Below are positions 29,303 through 34,156 of a stretch of 34,156 nucleotides of DNA, piece after piece. Source of the DNA: Pseudomonadota bacterium (GTDB lineage: Bacteria > Pseudomonadota > Gammaproteobacteria > Xanthomonadales > Rhodanobacteraceae); the NCBI GenBank assembly GCA_021793195.1, contig JAJYTG010000012.1, positions 1-34,156 of the forward strand, in the 5' to 3' direction. How positions within the stretch are numbered: the stretch's first letter is position 1; each line of letters starts with the position of its first letter. The notes under the pieces were generated by a model that had not been told where the DNA came from, ran no database searches, and saw only the letters and a list, made by a program, of their open reading frames with translations. Made by a program: the position numbers and the translations under genes.

Positions 29303-29830
29303 ATGCGTTTGCGCCGTTCCGCTCCCGTCCTGATCGTCGCCCTGGCGCTGCTGCTGGCGGGCTGCGGATTCCACCTGCGCCGCAGCGCCGCGCTGCCCGC
29401 GGGCATGCAGACGGTGCATCTCGACATCGCCGGCGGCGGTTCGCTGCAGCGCCAGCTGACGCGCGCCCTGCAATTGTCCGGCGCCACCGTGGTCGGGCAT
29501 GGCGGCAAGGGCGTGGCCACCCTGCGCGCGCCAGTGGCGCAGTTCAGCACCAACGCGCTGACCCTCACCGGCTACGCCCGCGTCAGCGAATACAGCGTGC
29601 GTTACCGCGTCGAGTTCGAGGTGCTGGGTGCCGACGGCCAGGTGATCGCGCCGTTGCAGACGATCGAGATGGGACACGAGTTCACCTTCGACTCGACCCA
29701 GGCGATCGGCATCGCCGGCGAGGTCGACGCGATCCAGCGCAGCCTGACCGGCGACATGGTGCAGGCGATCCTGCGCCGCCTCGACGCCATCGCCAAGCAC
29801 CCGCCGCCGCCACAGCCGGCGCCGGGCTGA
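29303..29830 (+). CDS. lptE: LPS-assembly lipoprotein LptE
   Basis: Outer-membrane lipoprotein that plugs the LptD barrel for LPS insertion. The 175-residue product has a signal peptide with lipobox LLAGC (Cys21), followed by GFHLR, a mark of the family. The body has the alternating pattern of the LptE beta sandwich, with YSVRYRVEFEVL in the middle and QSLTGDMVQAIL-like helix at the end. ATG at 29303 gives a 20-residue signal peptide; ATG at 29267 is possible but would add 12 residues before it. leuS-lptE-holA is the usual gammaproteobacterial order, and holA starts two bases after this stop. Confidence 0.95.
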   Translation: MRLRRSAPVLIVALALLLAGCGFHLRRSAALPAGMQTVHLDIAGGGSLQRQLTRALQLSGATVVGHGGKGVATLRAPVAQFSTNALTLTGYARVSEYSVRYRVEFEVLGADGQVIAPLQTIEMGHEFTFDSTQAIGIAGEVDAIQRSLTGDMVQAILRRLDAIAKHPPPPQPAPG

Positions 29831-29832
29831 GC

Positions 29833-30852
29833 ATGCTCAACGCGGCGCAGTGGCGGCGCGAGCTGGCGGCCGACGCGCTGCGGCCGGCGTATCTGCTGGC
29901 CGGCGACGAACTGCTGGTGCTCGAGGCCAGCGACGCGCTGCGCGCGCGCGCCCGCGCGCTGGGTTACGACGAGCGCGTGGTGCTGGACGTGGAGTCCGGC
30001 TTCGACTGGGATGACCTCGCACGCGCCGGTGCCGGCCTGTCGCTGTTCGCGGTGCGCCGCCTGTTCGACCTGCGCCTGCCGACCGGCAAGCCCGGCAAGG
30101 ACGGCAGCGAAGCGATCGGCGCCTGGTGCGCCGCGCCGCCGCCGGACAGCGTGCTGCTGATCAGCAGCATCGCCTGGAGCAAGAGCCACGAGGGCGCGTG
30201 GTCGCGCGCGGTCGAACAGGCCGGCGTCGCCGTGCACCTGACCGCACCGCGCCCGCACGAGCTGGTCGCCTGGCTGGGCGAGCGCCTCGCCGCGCGTGGC
30301 CTCGGTGCCGCGCCCGAGGCGCTGGAGCTGCTGGCGCAGCGCGTCGAGGGCAACCTGCTCGCCGCCGCGCAGGAGGTGGACAAGCTGGCCATCCTGCAGC
30401 CCGGCGGCCGGCTCGATCTTGAAACGCTCGAACGCCTGGTCGCCGACAGCGCGCGCTACGACGTGTTCGCGCTGACCGACGCCGCGCTGGGCGGCGATGC
30501 CGAGCGCGCGCTGCGCGTGCTCGCCGGTCTGCGCGCCGAGGGCGAGGACCTGATCCCGCTGCTCGGCTGGTGGGTCAGCCAGCTCAATATCGCCGCACGC
30601 CTGGCCGCGGCGCCGAACTTCGACGCCCAGGCCCGCGCCGAACACCTGTGGCAGGCGCGCGAGGCGCTGTTCCGGCGCGCCCTCAGGCGCAGCCCCAACC
30701 CGCGCTACTGGCAGCGCTGTCTGGTCTGGGCCGGCCGCATCGACCGCATGGCCAAGGGTCGCGAGAGCGGCGAGCCCTGGCGCGAGTTCGAGCGCCTCGC
30801 CGTCGCCGTCGCCCTGCCGCGACATGCAGCCGCGCTGGCGGCGCAGGGGTAG
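29833..30852 (+). CDS. holA: DNA polymerase III delta subunit
   Basis: Clamp-loader subunit that opens the beta sliding clamp. The 339-residue product matches E. coli HolA in length (343). It begins with the family pattern RPAYLLAGDELLVLEASDALR, and it has the AAA+-like middle part EGNLLAAAQEVDKLAILQPGG (about residues 174-194), followed by the VADSARYDVFALTDAALGGD segment. In the cell it is part of the replisome. In many gammaproteobacteria nadD follows directly; here about 1.2 kb with two extra genes intervenes. Confidence 0.97.
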   Translation: MLNAAQWRRELAADALRPAYLLAGDELLVLEASDALRARARALGYDERVVLDVESGFDWDDLARAGAGLSLFAVRRLFDLRLPTGKPGKDGSEAIGAWCAAPPPDSVLLISSIAWSKSHEGAWSRAVEQAGVAVHLTAPRPHELVAWLGERLAARGLGAAPEALELLAQRVEGNLLAAAQEVDKLAILQPGGRLDLETLERLVADSARYDVFALTDAALGGDAERALRVLAGLRAEGEDLIPLLGWWVSQLNIAARLAAAPNFDAQARAEHLWQAREALFRRALRRSPNPRYWQRCLVWAGRIDRMAKGRESGEPWREFERLAVAVALPRHAAALAAQG

Positions 30853-30881
30853 GGCGGGTCCGCGCGCGTCGGGTAGTGGTC

Positions 30882-31256
30882 TCAGCGGACATACGGGTAG
30901 ATTTCGTCGGCGATCCAGTAACACTCGAGCACGACCGCGAAGAGCGTGCCCGCGAGCCACAAGATCCACCTTCGGCTTTTCCAGGTGCCGCGAAATGCGC
31001 AATGCCGTACGGCGACCTCTGCGCAGTAGGCGGCGCAGTAGGCGGCATTGGCGATCGCCGCGAGGGCGAGCAGTTCCAGCAGCGCTCGTCCGCTGAGCGC
31101 CGCACGGAAGTGGGGCCATGTCAGCGCCAGCCAGGCGAACAGGACCGCGGCAAGCACGAGGTTGTAGGCGATCCGGCGCGGCTCCCAATAGCGCAGAGCA
31201 TCGAGGAACGCTGCGCTCGACGTGCCCGGTGGGCTGTCCGCTGACGGGGTATCCAT
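30882..31256 (-). CDS. Small membrane protein of unknown function
   Basis: A 124-residue protein with three hydrophobic helices (about residues 30-47, 58-80 and 97-115), a basic link RGTWKSRRW before the third, and an acidic/aromatic end YWIADEIYPYVR. I recall similar hypothetical proteins in xanthomonads but no known function. It lies on the strand opposite to its neighbours, between holA and nadD, and is divergent from the RidA-like gene. Two adjacent YCA-AYCA repeats give helix 2 a cysteine pair. Confidence 0.7.
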   Translation of the reverse strand: MDTPSADSPPGTSSAAFLDALRYWEPRRIAYNLVLAAVLFAWLALTWPHFRAALSGRALLELLALAAIANAAYCAAYCAEVAVRHCAFRGTWKSRRWILWLAGTLFAVVLECYWIADEIYPYVR

Positions 31257-31444
31257 GCCATGTCACCTGCCGTGCGCGGGTTGTCTGGTGACATTCGATC
31301 CGGGATGCCGGGCATTCCGGGGACCGGTTCCGGGCCGACTCGGGACAGGTCGGGGGGCAATTCCTGCCGGCGTGCCCGGTTTGCCGCCGCGAAGACTGCA
31401 TCAGTGCGTGCGGTACCATCATGCGCCGGTTTCGGAGATCGCAG

Positions 31445-31933
31445 ATGTCCAGAATCGACCAAAGACTGAGGGATCTCGGACTTGCGCTTCCGCTGCCCCT
31501 GCAGCTTCCTCCGGGTGTGATCCTGCCGTTCCCCTGGATCAGGATCGTCGGTACCAGAGCGTTGATCTCGGGTCACGGACCCACGAACGGGGATGGCTCG
31601 CTTGCCGGGCCGCTGGGCAAGGTCGGAAGCGACGTATCGCTGGAGCAGGCCTACCTTGCCGCCCGCCTCACGGGGCTGGCCATCCTTGGCAGCCTGAAGC
31701 GCGAACTTGGTGACCTGGATCGAATCGCATCCTGGTCCCGTGCATTCGGAATGGTCAACTCGGCCCCCGGCTTCAACCGACAACCCGCCGTCATCAATGG
31801 GTTCACCGACCTGATTGTCGATGTCTTTGGTCCCGAGAAGGGCGCGCACGCCCGGAGCGCGGTCGGCCTGGCAGAGCTTCCATTCAATATTCCTGTTGAG
31901 ATTGAAGGTGAAGTCGAACTGCTTTTGCAATGA
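31445..31933 (+). CDS. RidA-like (YjgF/YER057c/UK114 superfamily) protein
   Basis: A 162-residue protein of the RidA superfamily in the longer subgroup with an N-terminal helix (MSRIDQRLRDLGLALP). The core shows ISGHGP, the middle GMVNSAPGFNRQP, and the C-terminal HARSAVGLAELPFNIPVEIEGE. Arg137 sits where the substrate-binding Arg of RidA enamine/imine deaminases lies. The true substrate is unknown. GGAG about eight bases upstream supports ATG at 31445. Base composition is clearly less GC-rich than the neighbours, especially at the 3' end, which suggests recent arrival or relaxed codon use. Confidence 0.88.
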   Translation: MSRIDQRLRDLGLALPLPLQLPPGVILPFPWIRIVGTRALISGHGPTNGDGSLAGPLGKVGSDVSLEQAYLAARLTGLAILGSLKRELGDLDRIASWSRAFGMVNSAPGFNRQPAVINGFTDLIVDVFGPEKGAHARSAVGLAELPFNIPVEIEGEVELLLQ

Positions 31934-32071
31934 CGCCTGGCCCCTGCCCGGACAGCAGAACAGGGGCACGGTTGCACTTGTTCTGAAACGCCACTCTGGC
32001 CCCGGTTCCCGTTTCGGTATTCCGCCGGGCGGGCAGCTGCTCGCCGCGCGGCTTGCTAAGGTGTAGCGGCC

Positions 32072-32743
32072 ATGCCCCCTTCCACCGCCACTGCGCTGCG
32101 TCCGCTGGCCATCCTCGGCGGCACCTTCGATCCGGTGCATCTGGGGCATCTGCGCGTGGCGTGGGAGGCCGCCGAGCAGCTCGGCGCCGAGGTGCGCCTG
32201 CTGCCGGCGAACCAGCCGCCGCACCGGCCGCCGCCGGTGGCCAGCGCCGCGCAGCGGGTGGCGATGCTGCGTGTCGCGCTGGCCGGGCAGGACCGGCTGA
32301 CGCTGGACCTGCGCGAGATCGAGCGTGCCGGGCCGTCATGGACGGTGGACACGCTGATCGCGCTGCGCCGCGAGATCGGTCCGCTGCGGCCGCTGGTGCT
32401 GCTGATCGGCGCCGACGCCTACGAGGGCCTGACCAGTTGGCATCGCTGGCGGACGCTGTTCGAGCTGGCCCACATCGGGGTGCTGACGCGGCCCGGTCCC
32501 AGCACGCCGCTGCCGCCGGAACTGGAGTTCGAGACGGCGCCGCGCCGCGCACACGAACCGGCCGTGCTGCACGGCGCACCGGGCGGACGAGTGCTGGCGA
32601 TCGCGGTGACCGCGCTGGCAATTTCGGCGACCCGGGTGCGCGCGCTGCTGGCCACCGGGCACCTGCCGCGTTTTCTGGTGGCCGACGCGCTGCTGGCCGA
32701 TCCCGAACTGCTGGCACCGTATCGATCCGGCCCGATCGGCTGA
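32072..32743 (+). CDS. nadD: Nicotinate-nucleotide adenylyltransferase
   Basis: Adenylates nicotinate mononucleotide to deamido-NAD in NAD synthesis. The 223-residue product has the nucleotidyltransferase motif GGTFDPVHLGH at residues 16-26 and the second motif ISATRVR near residue 189. LIGADAYEGLTSWHRW marks the substrate-binding part. It is followed by rsfS and rlmH in the usual nadD-rsfS-rlmH order, though with a 137-base gap that appears to hold a new promoter for rsfS. Confidence 0.97.
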   Translation: MPPSTATALRPLAILGGTFDPVHLGHLRVAWEAAEQLGAEVRLLPANQPPHRPPPVASAAQRVAMLRVALAGQDRLTLDLREIERAGPSWTVDTLIALRREIGPLRPLVLLIGADAYEGLTSWHRWRTLFELAHIGVLTRPGPSTPLPPELEFETAPRRAHEPAVLHGAPGGRVLAIAVTALAISATRVRALLATGHLPRFLVADALLADPELLAPYRSGPIG

Positions 32744-32812
32744 GTACCGGCTGCGGGAGCGCGTGAATCGACGGCCCGCACGTCCCGATTGCCGGCCTTG
32801 CGCCGGGGCTGG

Positions 32813-32837
32813 TACGCCCGGAGTGCGGGCGTATACT
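32813..32837 (+). promoter_or_regulatory. Palindrome overlapping a -10 box before rsfS
   Basis: TACGCCC at 32813-32819 and GGGCGTA at 32827-32833 form an inverted repeat with a seven-base gap. It runs into TATACT at 32832-32837, a good -10 hexamer. The -35 region is poor. It may be a rsfS promoter with an overlapping operator, or a stem at the end of nadD. Confidence 0.35.
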
Positions 32838-32880
32838 GATTTCGCGCATTCCGCGCGCCCGGCTCCGAGGTGAGCATCGC

Positions 32881-33282
32881 TTGGCCACGACCGCTGCTGT
32901 TTCGACCGCACGCCGCAACAAAGCCGCCATCCCGACCGCCGCCCGCATGCGCGCGCTCGTGCTCGCCGCCCTCGACGAACTCAAGGCCCGCGAGGTCAAG
33001 GAGATCGATGTGCGCGGCAAGACCTCGATCACCGACCTGCTGGTGATCGCCTCCGGTACCTCCACTCGCCATGTCAAGTCGATCGCCGACGAAGTCGCGC
33101 GCGTCGCCCGTCATGCCGGCGCGCCGCCGATCGGCATCGAGGGCGAGCGCGAAGCGGAATGGGTGCTGGTGGATCTGGGTGACATCGTGGTGCACGTGAT
33201 GCTGCCGCGCATCCGCGAGTTCTACGGGCTCGAGCGACTGTGGACCCTGGGTCCGGACGCCGAGGCCGCGGCCGCGGGCTGA
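32881..33282 (+). CDS. rsfS: Ribosomal silencing factor RsfS
   Basis: Binds ribosomal protein L14 and blocks subunit joining when nutrients are low. The 133-residue product has the family core VKEIDVRGKTSITDLLVIASGTSTRHVKSIADEV and VHVMLPRIREFYGLERLW. The start is taken as TTG at 32881 because GAGGTGA lies seven bases upstream. An internal ATG at 32947 would still keep the domain but has no ribosome site. The product would start MATTAAVSTARRNK, an extension of about 22 residues before the fold. rlmH follows after three bases. Confidence 0.95.
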   Translation: MATTAAVSTARRNKAAIPTAARMRALVLAALDELKAREVKEIDVRGKTSITDLLVIASGTSTRHVKSIADEVARVARHAGAPPIGIEGEREAEWVLVDLGDIVVHVMLPRIREFYGLERLWTLGPDAEAAAAG

Positions 33283-33285
33283 ACG

Positions 33286-33756
33286 ATGCGCGCGCATCTG
33301 CTGGCGGTCGGCGAGCGCATGCCCGCCTGGGTGGCCGCCGGCTTCGAGGACTACCGCAAGCGGCTGGCGCACGAGTTGCCGCTGGACCTGATCGAGATCC
33401 GTTCCGGTGCGCGCGGCAAGGGCCGCGATCCGGCGCGCGCGATCGCCGACGAGGGCGCGGCGCTGCTGGCCGCTCTGCCGCGCGATGCGCGGGTGATCGC
33501 TCTGGACGGCCACGGTGCCGGATGGAGCAGTGAAACACTGGCGCAGCAGCTGGCCGACTGGCGCATGCAGGGCCGTGATCTGGCGTTGCTGATCGGCGGC
33601 GCCGACGGGCTGGCCGAGACGGTGCTGGCGCGCGCCGAACTGCGCTGGTCGCTGGGCCCGCTGACACTGCCGCACATGCTGGTGCGGGTGCTGGTCGCCG
33701 AGCAGCTCTATCGCGCGGCCAGCCTGCTGGCCGGGCATCCCTATCACCGCGGTTGA
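33286..33756 (+). CDS. rlmH: 23S rRNA (pseudouridine-1915-N3)-methyltransferase RlmH
   Basis: SPOUT-family methyltransferase that methylates pseudouridine 1915 of 23S rRNA in complete 70S ribosomes. The 156-residue product begins MRAHLLAVGERMPAW and has the SAM-binding knot segment LLIGGADGL (residues 102-110) and the C-terminal LPHMLVRVLVAEQLYRAASLLAGHPYH, which is diagnostic. Length agrees with E. coli (155). It is the last gene of the nadD-rsfS-rlmH run. Confidence 0.98.
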   Translation: MRAHLLAVGERMPAWVAAGFEDYRKRLAHELPLDLIEIRSGARGKGRDPARAIADEGAALLAALPRDARVIALDGHGAGWSSETLAQQLADWRMQGRDLALLIGGADGLAETVLARAELRWSLGPLTLPHMLVRVLVAEQLYRAASLLAGHPYHRG

Positions 33757-33843
33757 TGCGTCCGGTCAACCGGAAGCATCGGGGCGCGTTGCGGTAACCG
33801 GGGCCGGCGAACCGGAGGATGGCTTGCGTCGAGACGACGGGCG

Positions 33844-33936
33844 CAGGTCGCCGCGATCAACGCGGTCGTGCGCGATCCGAAGGCACGTTTCCTTGCGGTG
33901 CGCTCGAGCTTCTTCGAGCCCGACGTGGCCGACTGA
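33844..33936 (+). pseudogene. Possible gene remnant after rlmH
   Basis: In the same frame as rlmH, after its stop, a stretch translates to AQVAAINAVVRDPKARFLAV and then RSSFFEPDVAD before a TGA. The composition and hydrophobic pattern look protein-like, unlike the Arg-rich noise typical of this GC content. There is no upstream start or ribosome site. I do not recognise the family. It may be the C-terminal end of a decayed gene, or chance. The rest of the 33757-33975 gap shows only a small CCGGT-CA-ACCGG dyad near 33763. Confidence 0.2.
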
Positions 33937-33975
33937 AGCCGGTTGCGCGTACCGCGCGGCCGGCGCTGATCGCGA

Positions 33976-34156
33976 TCAGTGGATGCCGATGCCGACGCCC
34001 AGGCCGATGCCGATGTTGGGCCGGTTGCTGCGCAGTTCCTCGGCGGTCCACAGGTGGATGGCCTCGACCTTGACCAGCGGGAACACGTACGGCGCTTCGC
34101 CGACCTTGCCGGCGCGGGTGCCGGCAATGCGGCCGCGCAGGGTGACCAGGGCACCG
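33976..34156 (-). CDS. Slp-family outer-membrane lipoprotein (3' part only)
   Basis: Only the last 59 residues are inside the window; the gene continues past the right edge. The segment reads VTLRGRIAGTRAGKVGEAPY, then VFPLVKVEAIHLW, which fits the C-terminal half of Slp, the starvation-inducible outer-membrane lipoprotein family. The end IGIGLGVGIGIH is a glycine-isoleucine alternation typical of the Slp tail in xanthomonads. The signal peptide and lipobox would be off the edge and cannot be checked. Confidence 0.75.
   Translation of the reverse strand, partial: GALVTLRGRIAGTRAGKVGEAPYVFPLVKVEAIHLWTAEELRSNRPNIGIGLGVGIGIH

Overview
This window is a piece of a high-GC gammaproteobacterial chromosome. 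The gene content points to the Xanthomonadales (Lysobacterales): tgt-yajC-secD-secF order, a pilB-pilC-pilD-coaE cluster, a bifunctional ManC/XanB, a fused CysNC, LptE next to HolA, and intergenic spaces rich in short C/G-rich tandem repeats. The genus cannot be fixed from the sequence. Most genes are housekeeping. There is no rRNA, tRNA, CRISPR array, insertion sequence or prophage gene that I can see.

Layout from left to right. (1) 1-5197, plus strand: tRNA queuosine transglycosylase (tgt) followed by the Sec accessory genes yajC, secD and secF. Nearly every boundary in this unit holds a different repeat: an octamer array just before tgt, two copies of a paired inverted repeat and a decamer array between tgt and yajC, and a palindromic element of about 160 bp between secD and secF. 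(2) 5292-7009, minus strand: murU and amgK, the cell-wall sugar recycling pair that makes UDP-MurNAc, overlapping by four bases. (3) 7119-11279, plus strand: manC, cysD and cysNC, overlapping end to start, which make GDP-mannose and PAPS. (4) 11357-13525, minus strand: an exported amidase and a Mug-like DNA glycosylase. (5) 13643-16867, plus strand: a large exported protein with about eleven BNR/Asp-box repeats. (6) 16890-22287, minus strand: pilB, pilC, pilD, coaE and an NRDE/TANGO2 gene (type IV pilus assembly, prepilin processing and CoA synthesis). No pilA is in the window. (7) 22504-23732, minus strand: a CnoX/YbbN-like thioredoxin-TPR protein overlapping a small two-helix membrane protein. 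(8) 23880-24802, plus strand: two half-size YeeE/YedE sulfur transporter genes. (9) 24812-26412, minus strand: an exported amidohydrolase overlapping a SemiSWEET-type sugar transporter. (10) 26530-30852, plus strand: leuS, lptE and holA. (11) 30882-31933: two divergent accessory genes, a small membrane protein and a RidA-like protein, the latter visibly less GC-rich. (12) 32072-33756, plus strand: nadD, rsfS and rlmH. (13) The window ends in the 3' part of an Slp-family lipoprotein gene on the minus strand.

The best candidates for unusual biology are the concentration of structured and tandem repeats in the tgt-yajC-secDF unit, the tight coupling of GDP-mannose and PAPS synthesis genes (which would fit a sulfated surface product), the Mug-like glycosylase without the usual catalytic asparagine, and the translationally coupled exported amidohydrolase and SemiSWEET. 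I found no convincing wholly new multi-gene system.
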